Translations under genes and position numbers: made by a program | The notes under the pieces: generated by a model | The model's database searches: none | What the model was told of the DNA's origin: nothing | Seen by the model: the letters and a program-made list of their open reading frames with translations, nothing else | Shown: positions 55,939 to 64,000 of the stretch, piece after piece | Layout: each line of letters opens with the position of its first letter | How positions within the stretch are numbered: position 1 is the stretch's first letter | DNA from: Psychrobacter sp. bablab_jr014 | Lineage (GTDB): Bacteria; Pseudomonadota; Gammaproteobacteria; Pseudomonadales; Moraxellaceae | DNA: 64,000 nucleotides | Direction: 5' to 3' | Assembly: GCF_016464015.1 (NCBI RefSeq) | Contig: NZ_JACDXT010000005.1 | Span: 62,001 to 126,000 of the forward strand

Positions 55939-56207
55939 TAGGGCGTGTTGACCATTCGACCATGGCACTGACAGCGACTATTTTTTAGGCGATTCGAGGT
56001 TAAAAATAATAAGTTTAGTCATTCTAAGCGTTTATATTTAACGATGAAGCGGCAAAAAAGAGTCCTGTCCCTGCGGGCTGATGCTAAAATTGCCCCATAC
56101 TGCGTTGCAAATCTCGCTAAGGCATCTGCATTATCGTCGCTTTGCGCCTTGTCTGGAACAATTTTAGCGATCAGCAGTGCCTATTTGCGAATGTTCAACA
56201 CGCCCTA
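55939..56207. repeat. Second MITE-like element, 269 bp
   Basis: TAGGGCGTGTTGACCATTCG (55939-55958) and CGAATGTTCAACACGCCCTA (56188-56207) are 20-bp inverted repeats with one mismatch. The first ten bases equal the ends of the 174-bp family, but the interior is unrelated. No credible gene is inside. It lies between a nitrilase gene and a histidine kinase gene. Confidence 0.75.
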
Positions 56208-56338
56208 CATTGGACAAAAGCTGTGCTACTTTTATTTTTAAAAAGTGCTTTGTGCATGTAGCACGCCAGCCAAATGATAAGCCGCTACCTTAATATCTGC
56301 ATCGACGTGTCTGACACGTTAAGACAGGATTGCTATTC

Positions 56339-59179
56339 ATGAGACAGTACCAGTCATTAAAACGCTTGCTTTTGTTTTATACAACGACGCTCGTTATTAT
56401 GCTGGTGCTCTATTACACGATGATGATAGCGACCATGCAGCGCGCGTACCAAGAGCGTAGTGAGATGATTTTTTCAACCTTGGTGTATGAGCTTAGCGCC
56501 ATAGGCGTGCCTAGCGACCAAGCCATCAAACGTATTTTGGCAAGACCTATTTTAGAAGATATCAGCTATCAGCTGGTGTTTATGCAACCTTCAGGGCAGA
56601 CAGCGGTATACAATCATATCGATCCAAAAGAACATGATATTGCAGGTATTAGTTTTCCCACTATCAACAATCAGTCGACGTCTGATATCAGTGCCTATCA
56701 TCTTACACATCATTATTTAATTGGTCATATTAATCTAAAAGATGGGCAACAGGTATATACCGTCATCTGTCACGAGCATCCTGACATACCGTGGTTACAT
56801 TATGAGATATGGCTGCCGTTAATCACAGTGACGGCACTGTTTTTTATCGCACTACTCTATCTACTGCAGCGGCGCAATAGCTGGGCACGCCTGCTAAACT
56901 ACGTTGATGCCATCACGACAGGCAAGCGCAATACGTACTCACCCTTACTTTTAGACGACTCTGAACCGACCTCGGAGTTTTTACATTTGGGCCACTCGCT
57001 TAGCCGTATCAGTTATCAGCTCAATAGTAAGCATCGCCGAATTCAGACCTTAACACACCGCCTTGAGCGGCTGGTTGAGCGAGCACCACTACCGATGCTA
57101 ATGATGTCAAGGCATGGCCAAGTTAGCTTTTTTAATCAGCGCTTTGAGCAGCTATTCACCACGTCATTTGGACGCGATGCCAGCTATACCTTGACTGATT
57201 TTTTGATTGGGAGTGATAAAGCCACACAGCAGTATTTAAGTCAGCCTGAAGCATTGCGCGTCAGTCGTACTCTACTGGTCTATGGCGCACTCGATAAGCA
57301 AGCGTATCAGTTACAAATCACCCCTTGGTTCACTGAATATGGACAGGTGCATGGATTTACAGTGATGCTGGATAATGTACAGCACTTTGTCACTGAGCGT
57401 AAGCAGCTTCAGCAGCAAAACGCTCAGCTGCTTGACCAGCTTTCAGATATGAGCCGCTTAAAATCTGTCTTAGGGCATGAACTGCGCACCCCGCTCAATG
57501 CCATCATTACTACCTTAGATACAGTGAATGTCGACAGCTTGTCTGAGAGTAATAAAGAGGTTTTCGATATTTTAAGCGAATCCAGCCAGTTTATGTTGAC
57601 CATGTTAAATGACCTACTGGATATGGCAAAAATCGAAGCGGGCAAAATGGACATTCTTTATGATGATGTGGACGTTTTGGCACTTAGCCAACATCTATGC
57701 GACCTTATGACTGCCAGTGCGTGGCGCAACAACGTAGAATTACTGCACTTTTTTATGCCTGATGCACCGCGTCACATCTCAACCGATGGCAGCCGTTTGC
57801 GCCAGATTATGATTAATCTGCTCGATAATGCCATTAAATTTACCTCATCTGGCTATGTTGCATTAATTATAGAGCGCGTCAGCTCAGAGTATGTCAACCA
57901 TCTTATCAGTACACCAGCTTTATCAGACTCAAACAAAGGTGCGAAGGAACAAAAAAATGCCAATACCTTGGCCGCTCATGCCATCCAAATATGGCAAAAA
58001 CAGCATCATCATCCGCCTAGCAGCTGGTTGCATATTCGGGTAGAGGATACAGGTATTGGTATCAACGAAGACGAGCAGGCGCATTTGTTTTCTTATTTTG
58101 GTCAAGCCAATACTCATATTGGACACCAATTTGGGGGTACTGGCTTAGGACTGGCTATTTCGAACAATTTTGCCCAGCTGCTTGGCGGATTTATTCGCGT
58201 ACAAAGTGAAAAAGGTATGGGTAGTACTTTTCATTTATACTTGCCATATTACGCAGATAAGCCGCAGCTGGCCTATCCCGCGTCCCCAGCTATTCGCTCG
58301 GTACATTTGGTCGCTATCGTCAATCAGCACGTTACCGCTAATGCACTAAACAAGCTTTGTAAGCAGTTGTCCGTGAGCGTCAAGACCTTTGTGGGTTTTG
58401 ACTCGACGGCGCAGCAGCATATCGAACAGCTCTTATACAACCCTTCACAAACGCACGCCCCTGTGTTACTGCTGGACTATGAGTATTACGAACGCTATCA
58501 AAAAGACCTTAAGGACAATGGTCTGTCTGACCAATTAACACCCTTATATAAAAATAAGACACTCCCTGCCTTACTTCTTAGCATGAAGTCTGAACGCGGT
58601 ATCCCATCTATCTTTATCGAAGATTTTGATGGATTTTTGACCAAGCCTTTGGACGTCACTTTGTTGCTCTCTGAGCTGGTGCGTGTGACCCAAGCTACGC
58701 GCCGATACCTAACTGTCGTACCTGCAGCCGTACCTGAAAAAGACGTACCACCCGCATCTCATGCAGTTACTGAGGCCGCCAAACTACCTATAGCTATACC
58801 CGAAGAAAAGCCCTTAATCTTGGTGGTTGAGGACAACTTAACCAACCAAAAAATCACCGTAAAAATGCTCGAGAAGCTCGGCTATCGCAGTTTGGTTGCC
58901 GCTGATGGTCAGCAAGCGCTCACTGCCCTCAAAACACAAAGAGAAGATATTTCGCTGATTTTAATGGATTGCCGTATGCCTGTGATGGATGGCCTAGAAG
59001 CTACCGCCGCGATTCGCGCGCTTGGTGACAATATCAGCATCATCGCCTTGACAGCCAACAGTAGTGATGAGGACTGCAAGGCATGCTTTGCTGTCGGTAT
59101 GAATGGATTTTTGACCAAGCCTGTCAATAAAAACAAACTACAAGAAACCTTGCAGCAGTTTTTGGCGCGCAGTGAATAA
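56339..59179 (+). CDS. Hybrid sensor histidine kinase with degenerate receiver and C-terminal receiver domain
   Basis: A 946-residue inner-membrane hybrid kinase. Transmembrane helix 1 is at about residues 10-33, a periplasmic sensor region follows to about 155, and helix 2 is WLPLITVTALFFIALLYLL. A PAS-like domain follows (about 240-350), then a coiled coil and the HisKA box GHELRTPLNA with phospho-acceptor His380. The ATPase domain has NLLDNAIKF, EDTGIGINED and GGTGLGLAISNN. About residues 645-785 resemble a receiver with a missing acceptor aspartate pattern. The C-terminal receiver has VVEDN and the acceptor Asp877 in LMDCRMPVMDG, with FLTKPV. There is no Hpt domain, so a separate phosphotransfer protein would be needed. 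The BarA/GacS group is the nearest architecture. The ATG at 56339 has AGGA about ten bases upstream. Confidence 0.9.
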   Translation: MRQYQSLKRLLLFYTTTLVIMLVLYYTMMIATMQRAYQERSEMIFSTLVYELSAIGVPSDQAIKRILARPILEDISYQLVFMQPSGQTAVYNHIDPKEHDIAGISFPTINNQSTSDISAYHLTHHYLIGHINLKDGQQVYTVICHEHPDIPWLHYEIWLPLITVTALFFIALLYLLQRRNSWARLLNYVDAITTGKRNTYSPLLLDDSEPTSEFLHLGHSLSRISYQLNSKHRRIQTLTHRLERLVERAPLPMLMMSRHGQVSFFNQRFEQLFTTSFGRDASYTLTDFLIGSDKATQQYLSQPEALRVSRTLLVYGALDKQAYQLQITPWFTEYGQVHGFTVMLDNVQHFVTERKQLQQQNAQLLDQLSDMSRLKSVLGHELRTPLNAIITTLDTVNVDSLSESNKEVFDILSESSQFMLTMLNDLLDMAKIEAGKMDILYDDVDVLALSQHLCDLMTASAWRNNVELLHFFMPDAPRHISTDGSRLRQIMINLLDNAIKFTSSGYVALIIERVSSEYVNHLISTPALSDSNKGAKEQKNANTLAAHAIQIWQKQHHHPPSSWLHIRVEDTGIGINEDEQAHLFSYFGQANTHIGHQFGGTGLGLAISNNFAQLLGGFIRVQSEKGMGSTFHLYLPYYADKPQLAYPASPAIRSVHLVAIVNQHVTANALNKLCKQLSVSVKTFVGFDSTAQQHIEQLLYNPSQTHAPVLLLDYEYYERYQKDLKDNGLSDQLTPLYKNKTLPALLLSMKSERGIPSIFIEDFDGFLTKPLDVTLLLSELVRVTQATRRYLTVVPAAVPEKDVPPASHAVTEAAKLPIAIPEEKPLILVVEDNLTNQKITVKMLEKLGYRSLVAADGQQALTALKTQREDISLILMDCRMPVMDGLEATAAIRALGDNISIIALTANSSDEDCKACFAVGMNGFLTKPVNKNKLQETLQQFLARSE

Positions 59180-59202
59180 ATGGCGATGACAGACCCTAAA
59201 AA

Positions 59203-59230
59203 ACGCACGTCTGCTGCGTGCCCTTTTTAT
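59203..59230 (+). terminator. Terminator of the hybrid kinase gene
   Basis: GCACG (59205-59209) pairs with CGTGC (59217-59221), then CCTTTTTAT. Short stem, so moderate support. Confidence 0.55.
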
Positions 59231-59249
59231 TAAAACGAATAAACACCGA

Positions 59250-59921
59250 CTATTTTAAAAACCCTGTCTTTGCCAAAAAGGCTTCGTCAATACCACCTTG
59301 GGTGCTTGCTGTATCGCTACGGGTCTGTGGTTTTAGCAACAAACGCTCCAAGTAACGCGCCACAATATCCACCTCTACATTGACCTTGCTGCCAACGAAC
59401 CAATGCTTGGCGATGTTGGTCATCTGTGCGGTATGCGGGATGATGTTTAAGCACACGATATTGTCACGTACCAAATTGGTGGTCAGGCTAATGCCATCGA
59501 GCGTGATAGAGCCTTTGGTCGCAGTATAATGCGCCAACTCATGCGGAATCTCAATCTCGATATAGATAGAGCGCGCGTCTTTTTTCAGCAATTTTACCGT
59601 ACCCACGCCATCCACATGACCTGCAACAATATGTCCGCCAAAGCGTGTGGTCGGCAGCATGGCTTTTTCTAAATTGACACTATCCCCTACTTGTAGCGTC
59701 GCTAGCGCCGTGCGCTGTATTGTTTCACGTGAAACATCAACTGCATAATAGTCTTTGCCGAACTCAACCACCGTCAAACAAATACCGTTGGCAGCGATGG
59801 AATCGCCCAAAGACACATCGCTAAAGTCTAAGCTGTCAGACGCAACCACCAAACGGATATCGCCACCTGTAGGCTGCATCGCTCTGACCGTACCCATACT
59901 CTCAATAATGCCTGTAAACAT
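59250..59921 (-). CDS. ribE: Riboflavin synthase, alpha subunit
   Basis: A 223-residue trimeric enzyme that dismutates two lumazine molecules to riboflavin. The two homologous lumazine-binding halves are visible: MFTGIIESMGTV and IAANGICLTVVEF in the first, GHIVAGHVDGVGTV and SITLDGISLTTNLV in the second. Start ATG 59921 gives the universal MFTGII. The sequence encoding VSRETIQRT contains a perfect parS palindrome at 59721-59736. The usual codons there encode residues such as SPETLRRT, so the DNA site seems to shape the protein. Confidence 0.95.
   Translation of the reverse strand: MFTGIIESMGTVRAMQPTGGDIRLVVASDSLDFSDVSLGDSIAANGICLTVVEFGKDYYAVDVSRETIQRTALATLQVGDSVNLEKAMLPTTRFGGHIVAGHVDGVGTVKLLKKDARSIYIEIEIPHELAHYTATKGSITLDGISLTTNLVRDNIVCLNIIPHTAQMTNIAKHWFVGSKVNVEVDIVARYLERLLLKPQTRSDTASTQGGIDEAFLAKTGFLK
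59721..59736. other. parS, ParB-binding site (perfect)
   Basis: TGTTTCACGTGAAACA is the 16-bp consensus parS palindrome without mismatch, inside ribE. parS sites cluster near oriC, in keeping with mnmE and yidC in the same segment. Confidence 0.9.
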
Positions 59922-60268
59922 AACCACCCCATACTCATTTGTTAAAAAACCTGTGGATAACTCTGTGACCTACCTGTATGTTCCACGCTTTTTAGCTAGG
60001 TTTCATAAGTTATCCACAGCTTATTATTCGTTAAAGCGTTTTTATTAAAATCATATATATCAATTATAAGTTGCTGATTTTAAATATATTTTTACTTAAA
60101 TATAAATTATTCATCTTGGAAAATGTTCCATGTGAAACCTTTTGCTAAAAGTTATACACAGTTTCATGTGAAACCTTCTATTCGCTGTTTTATACAACAT
60201 TTATCCCCAGTGGGACAGCATTACAGCGTTTTTTGTGTTACTAAATAGCATTGCTGTATCAAACAGCC
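59922..60268. other. DnaA-box and degenerate parS cluster in the ribE-ribD gap
   Basis: A 347-bp AT-rich gap with TGTGGATAA (59952-59960), TTATCCACA (60010-60018) and TTATACACA (60152-60160), all matching the DnaA-box consensus TTATNCACA, plus near matches TTATCCCCA (60201-60209) and TTATACAAC (60190-60198). An AT-rich stretch at about 60045-60115 could unwind. Degenerate parS-like sequences are at 60124-60139 and 60160-60175 (13/16 each). It could be the replication origin or a DnaA-titrating or regulatory cluster near it. Confidence 0.7.
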
Positions 60269-61324
60269 TTATAATGGCTTAAAAACCATCTTTATATCAT
60301 TTCCAATACGCTCATGACTGCTGCAGTCAAAGCGCAGTTGCTCAGTAAGGGAAAGCGGATGATAGTCCACCATCGGCCTGGCTGCATCGCCGAGCAAACA
60401 GGGGGCTTGGTAAACAATCAGCTCATCGACCAATCCTTGTGCCAAAAAACTGCCCGCCACTTGCGCACCTGCCTCGACCAAGACATCGTGACAGTGATGC
60501 GTGTGCACCAAGTCTTGTAACAGGGTCGTTAAGTCGTCTGTTCGCCAAAATACAGTGTCCTCTTTACGACACAGCTGATACGCGGAATCATCCGCCAGCG
60601 CCAAACGGTGGCGTCTGTCGAGTATCACGACTTTGGGCTGTGGGATACTTGACATATCCACGCCAAGCTGTAATGAGCGTACATTGAGCGCTGGATTGTC
60701 CGCAATCACCGTCTGACTGCCCGTGACAATCGCGCCACTACGCGCCCGTAAATGCTGCACATCTTGGCGCGCAGCGTCTGAAGTAATCCATTTTGAGCTG
60801 CCATCTGCCATCGCGGTACGTCCATCGAGGCTGGTGGCGATTTTTAGGCGCACGTACGGCATTTGCGTACGCATCACCTTAAGAAACCCTGTATTAAGCG
60901 CTTCTGCTTGCGCGGTCATGACGCCGACGGTGACTTGGATGCCTGCAGCTTCTAGCATCGCTACGCCGCGCCCTGAGACTTGCGGATTGGGATCCAGCCC
61001 TGCAATCACCACGCGCGCCACTTGTGCGGCAATCAAGGCTTTGGCACATGGCGGTGTGCGTCCTGTATGGCTGCACGGCTCCAAGGTGACATACGCAGTC
61101 GCCCCCATTGCAGCGTCTCCAGCCTCAGCGAGCGCATACACCTCTGCGTGTCCTTTGCCCGCCTTTGGGTGAAAGCCTTTTCCGACAATCTGCCCGTCTT
61201 TTACCAAGACACAGCCGACCGCAGGATTGGGGCGAGCGGTGTATAGCCCTCGCTTAGCCTCTTCAATCGCTAGCATCATAAAATAGCGGTCGCTGGCGTG
61301 TATAGCGCTGCTTTGCTCAGTCAT
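60269..61324 (-). CDS. ribD: Bifunctional diaminohydroxyphosphoribosylaminopyrimidine deaminase / 5-amino-6-(5-phosphoribosylamino)uracil reductase
   Basis: A 351-residue enzyme for the second and third steps of riboflavin synthesis. The N-terminal deaminase has the zinc motifs GHAEVYAL and LEPCSHTGRTPPCAKAL. The reductase domain from about residue 150 shows MPYVRLKIATSLDGRTAMADG and GAIVTGSQTVIADNPALNVR. A tail beginning QAPCLLGDAARP follows. It sits 347 bp upstream of ribE in the same direction, separated by the DnaA-box region, and 87 bp after nrdR. Confidence 0.95.
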   Translation of the reverse strand: MTEQSSAIHASDRYFMMLAIEEAKRGLYTARPNPAVGCVLVKDGQIVGKGFHPKAGKGHAEVYALAEAGDAAMGATAYVTLEPCSHTGRTPPCAKALIAAQVARVVIAGLDPNPQVSGRGVAMLEAAGIQVTVGVMTAQAEALNTGFLKVMRTQMPYVRLKIATSLDGRTAMADGSSKWITSDAARQDVQHLRARSGAIVTGSQTVIADNPALNVRSLQLGVDMSSIPQPKVVILDRRHRLALADDSAYQLCRKEDTVFWRTDDLTTLLQDLVHTHHCHDVLVEAGAQVAGSFLAQGLVDELIVYQAPCLLGDAARPMVDYHPLSLTEQLRFDCSSHERIGNDIKMVFKPL

Positions 61325-61411
61325 ACGTATTTATTGTCCGTGCTCGGTGTTTGTTTAAATAAGGGCACTGATGTGCTTAGCTTCTGGGCGATAACAGCTA
61401 TTATCTTGCGA

Positions 61412-61903
61412 CTACAGCGTCTTTTCGCCCTCTACAACGTTATCGGTCTTGTCACTGGGACGAATATTCGCCAGTTCCTTTTGAAAGGCATCAATGTCTT
61501 GAAAGTCGCGATAGACACTGGCAAAACGCACATAGGCAACGTCGTCCAAATCTTTGAGCTCACTCATGATAATTTCGCCCAAAACATTGCTACTCACTTC
61601 ACGCTCACCCATTTGGCGCACACGCTTTTCGATACGGCTAATCATCGCTTCTTGCTCATCGATAGTAATCGGGCGCTTTTGTAGTGGCAGCATGACTGAG
61701 CGGCGTAGTTTTTCATTGTCATACGGCTCTATTTTGCCACTAGATTTAATGATACGTGGCATGACGACCTCAACCATCTCAAAGGTAGTAAACCGCTCCT
61801 GACAGACGCTACAGACGCGGCGGCGACGCACTTGCGCGCCATCAGCAGCAAGGCGTGAATCGATCACTTTGGTCTCTGACGCGTTGCAATACGGACAATG
61901 CAT
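61412..61903 (-). CDS. nrdR: Transcriptional repressor NrdR
   Basis: A 163-residue repressor of ribonucleotide reductase genes that senses nucleotides. The N-terminal zinc ribbon has [17 protein letters not shown] and [17 protein letters not shown] with four cysteines. An ATP-cone follows ([22 protein letters not shown] to [19 protein letters not shown]). ATG 61903 after GAGGA is chosen; seven upstream codons are not in homologues. Placed upstream of ribD, as usual. Confidence 0.97.
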   Translation of the reverse strand: MHCPYCNASETKVIDSRLAADGAQVRRRRVCSVCQERFTTFEMVEVVMPRIIKSSGKIEPYDNEKLRRSVMLPLQKRPITIDEQEAMISRIEKRVRQMGEREVSSNVLGEIIMSELKDLDDVAYVRFASVYRDFQDIDAFQKELANIRPSDKTDNVVEGEKTL

Positions 61904-61936
61904 ATTTTTCCTCTTTATCCACAAATGGATGAACGT

Positions 61937-63340
61937 TTACTTACCAATACAAAAGCTGCCGAAGATTTTGCCAAGTAAATCGTCAGCACTAAACGCGCCT
62001 GTAATCTCGCCAAGACTTTGCTGCGCTTGACGCAGACTCTCGGCGACCAGCTCCCCTGCGGCAAACACCACCAGCTGCTCGTGTGCGGCGTCCAAATGCG
62101 CGCTAGTGCGTCTGAGTGCATCCAAGTGCCGCGTACGCGCAATCAGGCTGTTTTCGGCAGGATGAAAGCCCACTTTATCGCACAATGCATCAACCAATAC
62201 CTCAATACCTTGATTGGTTTCACATGAAACATTGACATGGGTATAGCCCGATTGAGTGACCAACACCGCTTCATCGGTATCGCCAAGTAAGTCGCTTTTG
62301 TTGGCAATCATCAATAGACGCTTGGCATCAGGAAGCGTGCCAAAAAGTTGCTCAGCAAGCGCCAACACACCATCGGTGCCCGCAATATCACGGGTACGGT
62401 CATAGACCATCAGCAGCAAATCCGCTTGCGCAATCGCAGCGCGGGCGCGCTCAATACCAATACGCTCGACCGTATCCTCCGTCTCGCGCAAGCCTGCTGT
62501 ATCAGTCAAATGCAGCGTCAGCCCTTTTAAAACGACAGTTTCTTGTAGCGTATCACGGGTTGTGCCTGCCACATCGGTGACAATCGCGCGCTCTTGTCCT
62601 GCCAAGGTGTTCAGTAGGCTGGATTTGCCTGCATTGGGACGGCCTGCCAACACCACATGAATGCCGTCACGTAGCAACTGACCTTGCTTTGCGGTATCTA
62701 AGACTTGGGCGATTTTCGCTTGAGTCTGCTCAAGCTTGTCTTGAATCACGCCATCTGACAAAAAGTCCACATCCTCTTCATCAGGAAAATCAATCGCCGC
62801 TTCGACATGCAGACGTAAATGAATCAATTGCTCAAGCAGTGCATTAACCTTGGTTGAAAACTCGCCACTCAATGAACGAATCGCACTGCTCGCCGCTGCC
62901 GCGCTGGTGGCATCAATCGCATCAGCAATGGCCTCTGCCTGTACCAAATCGAGCTTATCATTATCAAAAGCGCGGTAAGAAAACTCACCTGCATTGGCTT
63001 GGCGCGCCCCCAGCTCAAAGGTACGGGTTAATAGCAAGCTTTGTAATATGGTGCCGCCATGCCCTTGTAGCTCAATCACATCTTCGCCTGTAAACGAATG
63101 CGGCGCTTTAAAATACAGTACCAACCCTTCATCAATCACACTGCCATCTGCTTGATAAAAACGGCAGAAGTTTGCAAGCCTTGGCGTAAAGGATTTTTTG
63201 CGTGTCAATTGACACGCAATATCATATGCACGCGCGCCCGATAAGCGAATAATACCGACCCCGCCGCGCCCTTGAGGCGTCGCAATGGCAGCAATGGTCG
63301 CTTGCTGAGGCTGAGAAGAGGCACTGGAAGATTCGGTCAC
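61937..63340 (-). CDS. mnmE: tRNA uridine-5-carboxymethylaminomethyl modification GTPase
   Basis: A 467-residue GTPase (TrmE) that with MnmG modifies uridine 34 of several tRNAs. The N-terminal folate-binding part reads ATIAAIATPQGRGGVGIIRLSG. The G domain is inserted in the helical domain: P-loop AGRPNAGKSSLL, switch VAGTTRDTLQE, DTAGLRET, NKSD. The C-terminal CIGK is the family signature with the catalytic cysteine. The start codon is GTG at 63340 with AGGA six bases upstream. A degenerate parS-like palindrome (GGTTTCACATGAAACA, 62216-62231) lies inside. Confidence 0.96.
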   Translation of the reverse strand: MTESSSASSQPQQATIAAIATPQGRGGVGIIRLSGARAYDIACQLTRKKSFTPRLANFCRFYQADGSVIDEGLVLYFKAPHSFTGEDVIELQGHGGTILQSLLLTRTFELGARQANAGEFSYRAFDNDKLDLVQAEAIADAIDATSAAAASSAIRSLSGEFSTKVNALLEQLIHLRLHVEAAIDFPDEEDVDFLSDGVIQDKLEQTQAKIAQVLDTAKQGQLLRDGIHVVLAGRPNAGKSSLLNTLAGQERAIVTDVAGTTRDTLQETVVLKGLTLHLTDTAGLRETEDTVERIGIERARAAIAQADLLLMVYDRTRDIAGTDGVLALAEQLFGTLPDAKRLLMIANKSDLLGDTDEAVLVTQSGYTHVNVSCETNQGIEVLVDALCDKVGFHPAENSLIARTRHLDALRRTSAHLDAAHEQLVVFAAGELVAESLRQAQQSLGEITGAFSADDLLGKIFGSFCIGK

Positions 63341-63435
63341 AACAATCCTATGAGGCTATTTTAAAGTACCCATTATAGACGCCTGCACCCCTACTGACAA
63401 AACAAACTTCGTCACAGCAAGTATCCATTTCCCAT

Positions 63436-63466
63436 AAAAAAACCACCGCCGTAGCGATGGTTTTGT
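63436..63466 (-). terminator. Intrinsic terminator of yidC
   Basis: AACCACCG and CGATGGTT form a stem with one mismatch, followed on the minus strand by seven Ts. Confidence 0.7.
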
Positions 63467-63481
63467 ATGACAAAAAGCGGT

Positions 63482-64000
63482 TTAGTCAACCACTTTTACT
63501 GTGCGGCGCTTTTGTTCTTCTTCAACCTTCTTATTGACGATGTACTGCTGCGTCATACTAAACAAGTTGTTCACGGTCCAGTACAGTACCAAACCTGCTG
63601 GGAAGAACAGCATAAACGCGGTGAAGATAATCGGTAAAAACTTCATCACTTTGGCCTGCATCGGATCGGTTGGCTGTGGGTTCAGCTGCTGCTGTACGAA
63701 CATCGACACACCCATAAGCAGTGGCAAGATAAACCAAGGATCCATCGCCGATAGATCTTGAATCCATAAAATCCATGGCGCATGGCGCAGCTCAACACTT
63801 TCGACCAATACCCAATATAACGCTAAGAAAATCGGCATCTGCATAAGAATCGGTAGACAGCCCGCCATTGGATTGACCTTCTCTTCTTTGTAGATGTTCA
63901 TCATCTCTTGAGACATCTTCATGCGGTCATCGCCATGCTCTTCTTTTAGCGCTTGTAAACGCGGCGCAATAGCACGCATTTTCGCCATAGAATAGTAGCT
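63482..64000 (-). CDS. yidC: Membrane protein insertase YidC (C-terminal part, continues outside window)
   Basis: The last 172 codons of a YidC/Oxa1-family insertase. Characteristic text is [82 protein letters not shown] and [17 protein letters not shown], covering the last three or four transmembrane segments. It inserts and folds inner-membrane proteins with or without SecYEG. The 5' part of the gene, including any large periplasmic domain, is beyond the right edge. It is followed by mnmE on the same strand, the origin-proximal rpmH-rnpA-yidC-mnmE order. Confidence 0.95.
   Translation of the reverse strand, partial: SYYSMAKMRAIAPRLQALKEEHGDDRMKMSQEMMNIYKEEKVNPMAGCLPILMQMPIFLALYWVLVESVELRHAPWILWIQDLSAMDPWFILPLLMGVSMFVQQQLNPQPTDPMQAKVMKFLPIIFTAFMLFFPAGLVLYWTVNNLFSMTQQYIVNKKVEEEQKRRTVKVVD

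Noticed and set aside
56044-56241. Open frame of 65 codons inside the 269-bp element
   Set aside because: No ribosome binding site, no transposase motif, and it runs through the inverted-repeat end, so it is not a real gene.
59922-60268. FMN riboswitch in the riboflavin gene gap
   Set aside because: I looked for the conserved FMN-element text (AGGGCAGGGTGAAATTCCC-like segments) and found none. The gap instead has DnaA boxes.

Overview
The window looks like a chromosomal segment of a gammaproteobacterium of the family Moraxellaceae, most probably Psychrobacter. This rests on recognised protein families, on the Pseudomonas/Moraxellaceae order of the hemA | TPR-lolB-ispE-tRNA-Gln-prs-rplY-pth block, and on yidC-mnmE beside a ParB site and DnaA boxes, which places the right end near the replication origin. 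No database search was possible, so the genus is an inference.

Layout: 1-835 is the 5' part of a Ca2+/Na+ antiporter gene. 1111-6058 is a four-gene nickel/peptide-type ABC importer with two Zur-box-like sequences in front of it. 6314-13898 (minus strand) carries panD, pth, rplY, prs, two identical tRNA-Gln genes, ispE, lolB and a TPR protein, divergent from hemA (14267-15634). 15900-18117 holds a class V aminotransferase and a split YeeE/YedE sulfur transporter. 18141-22434 holds an acyl-CoA synthetase divergent from fadH. 22503-25092 is an AT-rich cassette: a PAAR protein with a C-terminal HEIGH metallopeptidase-like domain, followed by two paralogous lipoproteins. This is the best candidate in the window for a little-described system (secreted toxin plus immunity). 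25301-36977 is mostly metabolic: lplA, an old yellow enzyme, pirin, a flavoprotein, acs, a renalase-like enzyme, pgsA, a lipoprotein and an FMN-binding stress protein. 37421-41410 is purL. 41533-42707 is a pair of unknown lipoproteins. 43201-50094 holds amiD, a MOSC protein, rsfS, nadD and pta/ackA. 50876-54961 is lptM-lysA-dapF-xerC. 54939-59179 holds a nitrilase-family enzyme and a hybrid histidine kinase. 59250-64000 holds ribE, ribD, nrdR, mnmE and the C-terminal part of yidC.

The genes make sense together as housekeeping functions: acetate activation and overflow (acs, ackA-pta), NAD and CoA precursor synthesis (nadD, panD), the diaminopimelate/lysine branch (dapF, lysA), riboflavin synthesis, tRNA modification and membrane insertion near the origin, and outer-membrane biogenesis (lolB, lptM).

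Non-coding structure is rich. A family of about 174-bp MITE-like elements with TAGGGCGTGT ends begins exactly inside the stop codons of pgsA, lysA and rsfS, and a fragment does so at a YeeE gene. A second, 269-bp element shares the same ends. A hairpin repeat with a conserved loop occurs twice. A perfect 16-bp parS lies inside ribE, next to an AT-rich ribE-ribD gap with three DnaA boxes. A probable small RNA with an anti-Shine-Dalgarno terminator loop lies upstream of pgsA.
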